A stretch of 64,000 nt of DNA, taken from Acanthochromis polyacanthus (Eukaryota; Chordata; Actinopteri; Pomacentridae). This document shows, piece by piece, positions 1-12,100 of this stretch (within the stretch, counting starts at the first letter, position 1; every line of letters starts with the position of its first letter). The notes beneath the pieces were generated by a model. That model ran no database searches, had not been told where the DNA came from, and worked only from the letters and a program-made list of their open reading frames with translations. The stretch covers positions 34,298,482 through 34,362,481 of the forward strand of contig NC_067126.1 in assembly GCF_021347895.1 (NCBI RefSeq), read 5' to 3'. The position numbers were made by a program, and so were the translations under genes.

Positions 1-140
1 AAATAAATCTCAGGGATTAAACACCAGTGTTTTATAGTTATGACAGTGTTGCACTGCATCCAAATGGGCTACTTTTCCATTATAGCTTCAGGAGCATCTG
101 GGCAGGTTACCAGAATCCACAACAGGGAGAGAGCCCTAAA

Positions 141-3100
141 TTATAAAGTCTGTTGTCTTTTAATGATTCCTGGAGTTTAAGAGGATGAAGGCAGAGCGAG
201 TGGTAATCTGTAAAAACTTTTATAAAACAGCCTGCAGAACATCATCACCAAGAAACTTACATTATTACACACATAGATATTAAACATGCTACAAAATCCC
301 AAATAATGCTGTATTTGATTTAATTTGTTATATGCAAAATTCACGTGAAAACAATTTCCAGTATTTTCTAGCTTTCTTTTCTGTTCCTGTAGATTGTCTA
401 GTCTATTTGAGGTGACTAATTCACCCCACGTTTTTTATAAAAACATCCTTGACATAAACAGTTGGAGTTAAACATCCAAGAGCAGGCAAAGACATCATAT
501 ATACCAGAGTATCATGCTCTGAAGTTTGCCTACAGTTTTTGACACACTTACCTTCTTTGCGCAAAAAGCACTTCCAAAGACAGAAGCACAGCGACATAAC
601 CAGCAGAGCTGCTACAGTGGTGACTGAGATCAGGATGGTGAGCGCTGTCCCAACTAGAAAGAAAAAACAGATTAGACCTCATTAGGAGTTTTATGACCTG
701 CCATAAATGTGTAATTAGGTGCTGGTGTTTATGTGGTTTCATTAATTTGAACGCAACCACATAAAGCCTTAATTTGAAGCTATAAATATATATTACATGC
801 CTGTTAGCTTAATTTAGCACAAGGACTAGAAAGAGAGGTAAGTTACCCTGGCTCTGTCCAAAGAACAGAATCCAAAAACCATCTGGCAGCCCCTTTATTG
901 AAGCTTGCTAATCAACAGATCTTCTCAGACAAATCTGGTCCTGGTTGGTGCATCAGTGAATTGGACAGAGCCAAACTTGCTGTTTCTGTGCTTTACCAAT
1001 CTTTGTCAAGCCCTCTGCAGTACCATGACTGCCCATGACTGTTTTCAAAATCCTCTTCATTATGAGAAACAACAACAAAAACCTCTGAGCCCAGATCATG
1101 TAAGAAGGCAGCCTTGCTATTTTTTTTCAGTGTCAATGTTTGAGTCTACATTCAAATGCTCCTCTAAAACATTTCCCTTTGACCATTTTTGGTATCATAG
1201 GCTTAGCATCACCTCAGACAACACAAACAACCCAGATATCTTTACCCTTTCTGTTGTCAGAGTGATGAGAAGGTGCAGCTAGACTTTTCTGCACAGTGCT
1301 TTATCATCACTGGCTATGTGAGACTAAGCCCTGAGAACAGTACATTGTTGCTACAGTGGCCAGAATGTGTCACTACTACACAACAGATACACATCAGAAT
1401 TTCATCTATTGGGTATAATGACATGTGAAATTCTTGTACGCTTCTTTTAAGACTGGTATGTAATAGTTACTATAAGTGACCTGGAGTCACTTATTAAAGA
1501 TTTTCTGATGGAGAACTACAGGAATGCAGAGATTCTCTGACGCCAACTCACTTTTAGTGTTCATTGATACAGCTATCGGTGACTCAAGCCCTTTGTGGTG
1601 CACCAAGCATTTGACAGACACATCTTTGAGCAGCCCTGATTGGACGGTCAGCGTGCTGATGACCAGAGTGGTCCCGTCTCCCTGGGGGAGCTGTGTGGTC
1701 ACAGGGGGGCCCATGGTGCGGTTATCTCTCTCCACGTTCCACACAATCTCTGCCGGAGGCCTCGACACGGAGGTGCAGTTGGCCTCGATCACACCTGCAG
1801 TGGTGGTCTTGTAGCTCACCTGAGGTTTAGGCAGCACTGGGAGAAAATAAACAGAGACAGCAAGGTAGAAGTAGCATCACAATGCAGCACACTGGCGGAC
1901 ATTTACACACCAACAAGCTCATACTGTCCGATGTATGTGGCACAGATGACAGATTTACTGAATTGCACTGCTACCTTTTCTGCTTCGATCTAAAATCTCT
2001 GAAAATATTATGACACAGTGTAACAAAAAACTGTAAAACTAAGTGAAATATTGAAAGCATGCTGCAGTAGGGCGTGCATATGAAACTAATTATTTCAATC
2101 CACAAATTGGCCAAAATTCATATTTTACTTTAGTTTGTGGCTGTGTATCTTGTAAGTGTCTTTGCTGAGATGATACCTGAGATAAAACCTTAAAGCTTTT
2201 GGATCAGCTAAGACATGTGAATTCCTGCACTCTTAAGATCCATAAGTAAATGTCTGGCTGTTTCCAATTCCCTGTACTGCGGGCTCAGCGAGGAATGTGC
2301 TACACTGGAAGCGAGAACGCTTTTGTTGGCAGGGACGCATTTAGCCACAGATATTTGGCCCTCATAGTTTCAGCATCTTCTCAGACTTCTGAGTGGTGAA
2401 CCTCACCCATCATCGTTCTGGATTGTGTTAAGATTTCGGGGTGGTTCAAAGGACAACAGGAAAAAATTCTGACAATAATCCAAACCGTAAAGATACCCGA
2501 AGGAGTGTGAAGCTGCCATGAAATTTGGAAAACTTGTGGTTTTTATTTAAAAGTTAATTCCACAGTTTTTCCCTGATCTTGTCATACCATGTATCCACCA
2601 ACTCAGTACTACCATAATGTTGATAATATGAAATCAAACATGCTCAAGTGTAGATATATTTAATTTTATTGTTATTCTAGCATGCAATATAACAATTTTC
2701 ATTTTCTAGCAACTCAAAAAGTAATTTTATTTACATATGTATTGCTTTACATAGGTTAAAATTAAATATATTTCTGGAAAAAATGCAATCCAAGACAAAA
2801 ACTCAAGCTTGTGTACTGATAAAACTACACAACTGCATATAAAGGAAGTTAACTTTAGCTCCACTTTGACCAACTATATCAAATTTGAAATGGTAATAAC
2901 TAAATTAATACAAATGCACCACAAAGTGTTTCAATATTTTATACTTTATCTTCTTTATGGGGAGTACTTTCTATTTTTGAAACTTAGAATTAAGTGTTTT
3001 TATCCGTCTGCTGTTGCTGCTACTCATATGTAAGTAAAGAATTAGAATGATTCTTCCACCCCACACAGTTTGCATGACAAATTGGCTGAGAGTGTAAAAT

Positions 3101-6100
3101 AACCTTTAATTCAGTGACTTCATGCTGTGCTGTTCCTTGTGAACCCACTGACCTTCTCAGCTGTGGTATGATGACTCTAATGTTTGCAGAACTATATTAC
3201 AGAACAATTTCTACATAGGTTAGATGTTTTTTAAATGCTCATAATTTAACAAAGAAGTGCAAGTTTTCAGCCTTTTTCAAAGTCAAAGTCTTTTTCTACA
3301 GGCTTCTTTCGTTGCTTACAAAACAATTTATACATTTGCATAAATACTCAAAGGCCTTAGTTCAAAAATCATAATTTCTAATTGTCGTGAGACTATTTCA
3401 AAGAATCTGGGGTCATGCTGTCACCTATTAATGACAAGAAAAATCCACTTCCGAGTGTTTTCGTCACTTTTATTCATGGACAGTGTGTTTGAAAGTGGGC
3501 GCAAAGGAGGGTGGAATCATGTCATGTCTAAAGTGGCTTTGGTGTAGAAGCCTGCTGGCAGCAATGAGCAGGAAGAAAAAAATTTAATGCTAATCGTGCC
3601 TCAGCGCTAGGAACACCTACTGTACTGTACAGTTCAATTTCAAACAAAAGCACATCTGTTTCTTGAGATAACTGTGAGAGAAAGGGAACGGCAGAAAAGT
3701 GGAAAAGCGAACAAGCACAAAGAGAGAGAGAGACAAAGCACAGAGGGAATCACTGTGTGCTGCAAACACTGACACAGTCATGCATCAGGACCTCACGCCC
3801 TGCCTCCATCATTCTTTCGAATGGTCCATTCTTCACATGAACACATTTGTTCTGTGTGTTAACATATCAGCCGACAGCCTGGCCTCACGGCTGTATCATA
3901 GAAACATTCAGCGGCCACAATCAAGAAGAAAATATCAACATTCCTGTCTAAATCCCAGGGGTACCTGTCTTTCCTGCCCTCAAAGTCCAGGCTAAGTCCT
4001 CCAGCACTTTCATCAAAGTCTGGCTCATTTGTTTTCCTCCTGTCTTCTCAGCTCTTACATCCACTGTAGGGCTGAACAACTAGAGGAAAATATCTAATTG
4101 TGATTTTTCTGACGGATATTACGATTGAATTGAAATACCACTCTTTAAAATTGAGCTAAAGATTCATTATCCTCTGTGTAATTGATTTAAAACACTTGAT
4201 GGAGCGTTACCATGTTAGACAACATCTGAAGTGTGACCGTCACACAAGGAGGATGCCATGAAATGCTGTTGACAGGACAGTTTAAGATGTGCTGCATAAC
4301 ATATATCCTGGACTGCAACATTTGGAATGCACTAACTGAATGTGATTTTGATTTAAGATGCATTGATAGTTCACTGATAATCTATCGTAAGGCATAGTAA
4401 CTACTATGGCCAGTCAAAAAAAAGTGCACCTGAAAAACTTTTTTAAGTTCTACTACTGAAGTTAACACAGAAGTGGCACTATTGTAAAACAAAGCAGTGA
4501 AAGACTTGTGGCCTTAGGGATGTAATCGTGAATCTGCTGCTCCAAAGTAAACCATGCCAATGTGATGGAGTGCCTTGAAATTTGACATGAACAGTCAGAC
4601 AGTCAGGGTTATTGTCCCCTTGACTTTTCACCTCGTGCGAGCAACATTGGCTTTCATCAATATTCTGACCAGACAACATACAGTGACAAAGTAGAAGTCA
4701 CCCGTGACTCCCTCTCACATTCACTGTCCTGTACTTTCTTGGATTTAAAAAAATGAAATTCACTGAGTGGGTCTACTGAAAAATTTCCTAAGATTCGGGG
4801 CTCATTCCTTCAATTCATGAGGAAGACAACTTTCCCCTCCATCCCAGACTGAAACCTCTTTGTTGGCTCGGAGTGGTACTTATTTTGTGCTGGTACAGAC
4901 CAGTTGTTACAGTATCCACTTATGGTTTATGGCTGACTTTAACATCCACCAACTTATGGGGTTGTTTGCCCTTTTTTGTTTTTTTTTATTGTTTTGTTTT
5001 GCTTGCTTCGTTGTTTTTTTGTTTGTTTGTTTTGCAAGAGGGTTAATGTTGCCGTGTTTCGTATTTCTTGCATATTTACGTGGATAACTAACTATTCTAT
5101 ATGGGCCACACTGTTAGCTGACTGATGAAAACAGATGCTTACCATAGGTGGAGAGGCAGATCACGGAGCTCTTCGGCCCTTCAGGTAATGTGTCATACAG
5201 GCAGGTGTAGCAGCCCTCGTCCTGGATGGCGACAGGCTGGATGGTGAGCTGACTGTCGGACAGGGAGGCACTGAGCCAGACTCTTCCCTGGTACGGTGGC
5301 TCGATCATGGGGTCGCTCCGCTTTGCAAAGGAGGCCACCTCTGTGGACTCTCCTTGAGGAGAAGTGTGCTTCCATACAATCTGCTGCACCTTTTCAGGCA
5401 AACCGTAGGAGCAGGAGAGGGAGGTTCTCTTGCCACTCACTGCTGTTTTGTTGCTGTCAACAGTGACTTGAGCTGTGGGGGGAAAGGGAGGCCACCGTCC
5501 AGTGAAAGAATCATGGATTAGGGGAAGGGATAAGGAAAACGATGTGCAAACAGGACAACGTGAATGTTCAGAAATATGAGGCACCCAAAGAGAAACCAGT
5601 CACTGGAATCTGCTGCAGCTGTTTCTGGTTAACAGAATGATCCCTCCTTTTCCCACTGCTCCACAGCTCTTTATTAACATGACTGGCTGAGCCTCAGCAG
5701 GCTCATAGACCTGTGTTCAGAGGTTAGCAGTGGTTAAAGACAACTCTATCCACATATTTTGCAACAGGCAGGTATCCAAAATCAGTTAATTCATTAAAAC
5801 ATCAGCAGGGAAAGAAGCGACGTTAACTGAACTCAGATCTTTTCTGATTCTCAAGTGACATCATCAATATTAAATCCATGTTAGCCCTAACTTATAGTGA
5901 GAGATATTTTACATTGAATAATTACGTACTCTGACAAATCTATAGTGAAATACAAAACAGATGTGAATGATAGTAATACTTTATCAAACAGAGGACATGC
6001 CTTTGATTCAGGCCTCCACATCTGGATACCCGAGATCCTCATTTTCTCTCAGAGGTTGAGATCTGTCTCCCTTCACTGTGTCACCAAGATCATTACTCAG

Positions 6101-7568
6101 CCAGGCTTCAAGTGGAGGCTTCTCCCACCCAGTTCATGACTTTTTTTTATGTCAAAATAGAGAATCTTCCTCACTAGAGTTGAATATACCTAAGTCTATA
6201 TGTTTTGTCTCGTTTATTCTGCTTACTGTGGATGTTGCAGCTGCTTTTCTAAGCTTCCTCACTGCGTAACTCATAGGCTCATTTCCTTTCAGCACATGGC
6301 TTTGACCAGTCAATATTTACTCTTGATCATATGTACCACTGATAGTCAGAGAACCCAAGTTTGTTCCACTTTTAATCATTTTCAAATCTCTAAAATGCGT
6401 TTAAAGAAAGGCGTCGGATAAACTCTTAGATCTAAATTCATATGTTCTTTCTTATCCCTCTAATTATGAGGCTACAAAGCAAATGCCTTATATTAAGTTT
6501 ATTTGGAGTAACAGGCAGTACAAGAATGACAGGAAATCTGATGAGAAAGATATAGGGGATGAAATCTAGACTTCTCACTGCTCGAAATGCTAAAAGGGCA
6601 TCTCCAAGATACCATAAATCATTCAAAGTACATTAAATTCTCAAAATTTTCACCCCTCTTCCCACAGATTAGTCTTTTGAACATTTAGTGTCTTTTAAAA
6701 AACAGTAAATCTTCATCTTTTGAAATATTTCTGAAATAAAGTACAGCAACAATAACCTCAGACTTATTCAGTAGTTACATACAGGAGTTGCAATTTTAAT
6801 TCACTTAGGTAAAGATAATTTATTCACATTTAAATAATAAACTACTTTCACTATAGTCATTTGTTTTTACTCCAAAACGCGTGTATCCCCTTCTATTCTC
6901 CACTCAGATTATTATCTATTGGGATATCTATGATAAAGTATATTGTTAGTGACCTGTAGAATCTCTGGTTAAACATGCATAGTCTTTATCTGAACTCTAA
7001 CATTTTGGGGGTTTTCTCTTTATCAACTGAATTTTCATACATTAAGATCAACATAAAAATAAAGGCCTTACTTACAGGTCACAGTGAGACACGTCAGTCC
7101 CTGCTTTGAACCAGTAGGAAGCAGGTCAAAGATGCACGTGTAGCACCCTTCATCCCGGAAGCCCACCCTGCGGATGGTGATGGCCGACGTGTCCCTTGGG
7201 GAGGAGGTGAGCTCCACGTGCTGCTGTCCGCTCACGCTGTCCCTGTTCCCGGGCTGGTAGCTCAGCAGGGTTTGGTTCTGGACGTCCAGCCAACGCACCT
7301 GCCTCAAGGATTCGCCTCGCTCCCTCGAAACACTGCAGGTCAGAGTGAAGGGCTTCTCCACCGGAGCTTCCAGTCGCTCTGGTGCTGTTACTCTGCCTGA
7401 AACATTCACCAATATGTTCATCTCATACTTTATGTAGGAAATAATAAGCCTAAGAGTTTCTTCCTTTTCTGATTAGCTCCATTTGGCATACTCACCCTGT
7501 AGTTGTCCCACCATCCATAGGACTAAACACACCTTCAGATAGATCCAACATGAGGCCTGGATCATCAT
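141..7568 (-). CDS. CD200/OX-2-like Ig membrane glycoprotein (V-V-C-TM)
   Basis: This is a type I membrane protein of the CD200 (OX-2) family, whose known members are surface ligands that restrain myeloid cells through CD200 receptors. Exons on the minus strand are 7496-7568 (start codon, signal peptide of about 24 residues), 7076-7396 (V-type Ig), 5143-5472 (second V-type Ig), 1552-1836 (C-type Ig), 552-653 (transmembrane) and, tentatively, 141-169 (short cytoplasmic tail and stop). All internal junctions are phase 1 and GT/AG, giving about 379 residues. Both V domains contain the CD200-like segment DEGCYTC plus a later extra Cys (TCLTV / ICLSTY). The C domain has Cys at its two conserved positions and the Trp in IVWNVE. 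N-glycosylation sequons include NQT, NKT, NCT and NRT. A second V domain is unusual, because mammalian CD200 has only V-C. A nectin- or B7-like receptor is a less likely alternative. The last exon is the weakest part of the model. Confidence 0.8.
170..551 (-). other. Last intron of the CD200-like gene
   Basis: This interval lies between the transmembrane exon (donor at 551) and the proposed tail exon. The acceptor near 170-175 follows a pyrimidine-rich minus-strand stretch. If the acceptor is wrong, the tail exon lies elsewhere, perhaps left of the window. Nothing else is recognised here. Confidence 0.4.
1837..5142 (-). other. Intron between V2 and C exons of the CD200-like gene
   Basis: This is a large AT-rich intron with no coding exon seen on either strand. 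Around 4070-4420 the text resembles a decayed non-autonomous DNA transposon of the kind that starts GGGCTG and has internal GATTnnGATT-like words, but it is too degraded to bound. Near 4960-5040 there is a T-rich, low-complexity TTTG run. Open frames inside it lack family resemblance and are treated as chance. Confidence 0.4.
5473..7075 (-). other. Intron between V1 and V2 exons of the CD200-like gene
   Basis: This AT-rich intron of 1.6 kb has no recognisable coding or repeat feature. It separates two Ig V exons that both start and end in phase 1, so either V exon could be skipped without changing the frame. Confidence 0.5.
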
Positions 7569-8042
7569 CTTCTTCACTGCTCAGGAGGAAGAGAATGAAA
7601 AGTGGAGCTGAGATTTCATGAATTATCATATTCCACCTAACAGAAACTCTCCTGCAGTGAGTATAACAGTTTATACAAAGAGTGATACAGTCTAAACTCA
7701 TTTTACTTCACTTCTACAAACGAAGTTTTCCCCTTAAGGCTTCCAACACTCTGTGCACAGACTTCCAGATCAGTAAGCTCAGTGAGCCTCAAGGTTATTT
7801 TTCTCTGCCACTTCACTGACTAAAACCAATTGAAGGATGAATTCAATTATAAAACAACAACATGCATAGAAATAACATTACACAGCAAATATATGCAGCG
7901 CTTACATAAAAGTTTCACTATTTTTTATTATATTTGATCATCTGTAGTTAAAAAAGCGAGCAAAGCAGAACTCAATCTCTCGCATATTTTCTATTCCCTT
8001 TATCATAGAAACGGTACACTAAAAGCATGGAGACACTTACCT

Positions 8043-8350
8043 CTTGTGTTTTAATACAAAAAATCCAACAGCTGAAGATGTTCTACCTCTGCAACATCTC
8101 GGGCATCCTTATGAGCCAGCAGGTTTTGGTAACATCTCTCCAGAACAAGCGAGAAACTATTTTTACGCATCCAAATGTTTTCTACTGAGCGCACCACCAG
8201 CCCAGTGAACAGCAGCCGGCTGCTGCAGCGCACGGGGATGAAGCCCTGAGGATAGAGGGCCATACACGGATCATGATTTGGGGTTGCACTGCTCTCTGGT
8301 GCCAGATTATGTGTATTGCTTGTACGAGGCAGAAGGAGATTTATCTGCAT
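8043..8350 (-). other. Candidate 5' non-coding exon of the CD200-like gene, with a 99-codon ORF
   Basis: On the minus strand a good donor (GTAAGTG, 8036-8042) follows a stretch more GC-rich than its surroundings, about 470 bases upstream of the signal-peptide start codon. This fits a first exon spliced to the coding exon near 7570. The stretch also holds an open frame of 99 codons (start 8350, stop at 8051) that I do not recognise as any family. It ends before the donor, so it would be an upstream ORF in the leader. It could also be chance, or an unrelated small gene. Confidence 0.3.
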
Positions 8351-8452
8351 GATGTTTCTTTCGCAGCAATCTTATATGCCCTCACCATAACCCAGAGCAG
8401 TCCGCCTGAAGACTTGAAGAGCTTCTGTATAATACAATTTACATATGAATGA

Positions 8453-8453
8453 C

Positions 8454-8484
<31 letters not shown>

Positions 8485-8485
8485 C
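8453..8485. repeat. (CAA)n microsatellite
   Basis: About eleven uninterrupted CAA units lie between the CD200-like first exon and the gpr89 promoter. Confidence 0.95.
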
Positions 8486-9150
8486 GCATCTTTATCTTTA
8501 TTTATTTTTAGAACTCATAATTTTATGGATTTTTTTGCTGTTGTTCTTGCATGTTACAATGCTACAATTTTATCTTTTTTTCCAACTTCAAGCCACTGAG
8601 AAGCACAGAACAACAAAACACATTAAAAATATTGCGTTAGTGCGTGAAGCGGATGATAGTTTAATGCGGTTTTAACATGTTAAGTACAACCTCTTTCAGC
8701 TCTAATAAATTAAGATAAGCATTGTAGTCAAGCCATTATTTTATTATTTCTAATGAGATTTTATTATTATGCGTAAATATGTCAATTACGTTGAGCTTTT
8801 AAAAAAATTACGTCCTTAAATCATGTATCCACATGTAGTATTAGCAGTAAAAGTAATTATTAGTCATAATAATAACTTATTAGCTAAAGCTTTTACTATT
8901 TTTTTGAATTATTGTTTTTAGTACGTCACAGTTTTGCGACGGAAGTATATTCGCCGGACTCATGTTGGTGACGTAGTGCGCTACCGTTGTAATATGACAG
9001 CTGAACGAGAAATATTCCTAAAATGAGCAGGTTAGCGACATAAAAAATAATTTGCATTTAGGGAAATCATGTCAGTGTGACCTGAAACAGTCCTCGACCC
9101 GACTGCAGTGAGTTTTCGACGGACTGAGAGCGTGTTTTACGGACATCATC
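8486..9150. promoter_or_regulatory. Head-to-head intergenic region and gpr89 5' region
   Basis: This is the spacer between the divergently transcribed CD200-like gene (minus) and gpr89 (plus). The distal half is AT-rich. The last 220 bases hold scattered CpG dinucleotides, a CGGAAGT word near 8940 that matches the ETS-factor core, and a GTGACGTAG word near 8970 that resembles a CRE/ATF site. No TATA box is evident, which fits a housekeeping promoter for gpr89. The transcription start was not determined, and the regulatory reading is inference from short motifs. Confidence 0.45.
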
Positions 9151-12100
9151 ATGTCGTTTCTGGTGGACTCAGTCATCATGTTCACCTCACAGGTAAGAAT
9201 GAGTTGGAAAAGTCGACCAAATGTCTTTCTGGCACTGAATAAGAATGTCTAATGCCTGTTGTAAGCTAGCGTATATTAAATACTGTGGGTATCTTGAACT
9301 GCAGGGTTCTGGTGCATACATTTTAATGTATTTTGTCTATTACCGTCCGTGGGAACAATTCTCCTTGTGTCTCTGCTATATGTTTCAAAGCTCTGTACGC
9401 TGGTTTACAACCAATCCAGTTTAACAGGCTGAAATATATTTTAAGCTGAAGTTCAACTGTTATAATTAAGGTTCCCCACTTACCATAAAAATGCAGCTGC
9501 TATGTTGGGACTAAAATGTCATGAATGCATTAACATGACCTCATTCCTGCGGATTACATCTGAAAAATTTAATCAGTAAGATGACTGCACATGAAATTAT
9601 TTATTTATTTTACACATGCAGCCCATCTGTAAGTTCTATACAGTGTAGTTCCCAAATATATACAAAGATATTAAACATACCAAACACACACAGACTAAAA
9701 CTTAGAAAAAAATACTCTAAGAAATGTTACAGTTTCACAAAGACACTCTTTTGTTTTCACACGTACATAAAATGATTTGCATTTGTTGCTTCTGACTGAT
9801 CCAGATCCAGAAAGCAGCTGCAGAACTACATAAATTAGGCAATGCAGTTTTAAGTTGAAGCATGCTAGTAGTTTTTGGCACAACATCTGAAAAGTGTCAA
9901 AAACAGTAAAAGTGTTACTGTTTATAAGATGATTACAGCCATTAATCAGAAGCAAGGGTACAATTGCACTGTGGATATAGATACTTCTGTCTGACACAAA
10001 ATGACAAACTTCATGTTTTTTTTTTTTTGTATTTCAGTACAAATGAGTAGAAACACTGAACAGTAACAGTCATCTTTGCAAATACTTCTCCAAAGTTTTT
10101 TTTTTTTTTTTTTTAATGAGTAATTTGCTCCACATGATAATAAAAAAGAATAGTCAAAGTAATTCCTAATGAATTGCTTGAGTGGACACACTTCTGAGGA
10201 GGAAGACCTGTTGCCTTACGTGGCTATGCAACTGAAAAAATTGAATTTTATGTATTTGGAATGAATCAATGCAAACTGTGCCATTCTTGTTTCATAATGT
10301 GTTAATAAATTTAGATGGTGACAATGGTAGACACAATGCTGGTACATATTCTAATGTTGCTTGAAAAATACTGTTGTTCAGAGACAGATATTATTTTGTT
10401 ATGAGTGAGTGAGTTAATACTGAGACTTATATTTAGTAGGTTGTTAGTTTTGAGGGTGGGATGAACGTATGCGGTGCTGTGAGTTGCCAAAGATAACTGA
10501 GTTTTGAAACTGAAAAAATTTGGTTTCCCACTTTGCTCAAGCTTGTTTGGTGATACTAAAGAAATGGAAAGGAGTTTTTGCAATATTCTGTGATTAACTG
10601 GGAAAATAATCACATTGTACCCTTCGTCTTTCCTCCTTCTTCCAAATAATTCCTATTAAATCTACCACAGGTGCTGTTCTTTGGATTTGGCTGGTTATTC
10701 TTCATGCGGCAGCTGTTCAAAGATTATGAGGTACAGTGTTACTGCCAGTATGTTGACTATTTTCTCCAACATAATTATGGTTCTAACGAGGCAAACAAGT
10801 TGATGCACATTCGCTTCATCATCATTAGTTGAGGTAAAAATCTTGACCTGTATTCTGTTTTGTTTGTTGACAGGTGCGACAGTATGTTGTCCAGGTGGTT
10901 TTCTCTGTCACCTTTGCTTTTTCTTGTACCATGTTCGAGCTCATCATCTTTGAGATTCTGGGTGCCTTAAGCAGCAGGTTAGTGCGTTTCTGCGAGATCA
11001 AACTGTGTTTTTATTGGCTACAGCACATAAAAAGCTGTTAACCCTTTGGTCTCTGCCACAGTTCCAGGTATTTCCACTGGAAGCTGAACCTGTATGTGAT
11101 TCTGCTGGTTTTAATCTTTGTGGTGCCTTTCTATATCGGTTACTTTGTTGTCAGCAACATACGCCTTTGTAAGTGCACCCACTTTGACTGTTGAACACAA
11201 ATATTGTAAATGAGATGTTCTTTCACACATGTAACGTTAAACTGTTTGCTGTGTGTCTGTGCAGTGCATAGACAAAGGCTTCTTTTTGCCTGTATGGTTT
11301 GGTTTACCTTCATGTATTTCTTCTGGAAGCTGGGAGACCCATTTCCCATCTTGAGTCCAAACATGTGAGTGTGCGTAGTTGTTTTCCCTTGGCACGAGGC
11401 ACCTTTATGCCACATATTTGGGACATTGTGCATTGCTAAATTATGTCTGTTTGTTTAATAATGTAATTTTTCTGCAAAGCGTGTTGAAAGGCAGAAGTTA
11501 ATGTGATGTTGCCGTTTTCAGTCAATTCCTGTCTGTTGTTTAGGGATTCTGTCCATTGAGCAGCTAATCAGTCGTGTTGGTGTGATCGGAGTCACTCTAA
11601 TGGCTCTGCTGTCTGGGTTTGGTGCTGTCAACTGTCCTTACACATACATGTCATATTTCCTCAGGTAAGCAGTAAGTATTTTCTGCAGCAGTTACATCGT
11701 ACACAGTGTTAATCTGAGTATGCTTGTGCAAAGGCAGTACTCCAGCAAATGATACCATCGCTTTGATGCTTTTTGAATTTGTTGTTGTGCAGGAATGTAA
11801 CAGACAGTGACATCCTTGCTCTGGAGAGAAGACTTCTCCAAACTATGGACATGATTGTCAGCAAAAAGAAAAGGTGAGAAAAAAACAAGCATTTTTCCCT
11901 CCCTTAATCTACTGAGACAAAGTACACTTACATTTATAAAAAATGGTTTAAACTGTCTGTGAAGAATTGCCATGACACGGAGGCAGATGTACCAACGTGG
12001 GGAAGACCAGAACAAACAGACAGGATTCTGGGGCATGATCAAGAGTGTCACCTCCACACAGACAGGAAGTGAAAGTATCCTCAAAGCTTACGTCGAGTAT

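Noticed and set aside
905..1282. 125-codon plus-strand open frame inside the CD200-like gene
   Set aside because: It lies in an intron of the opposite-strand gene, has no family resemblance and low-complexity composition, and no splice or start context.
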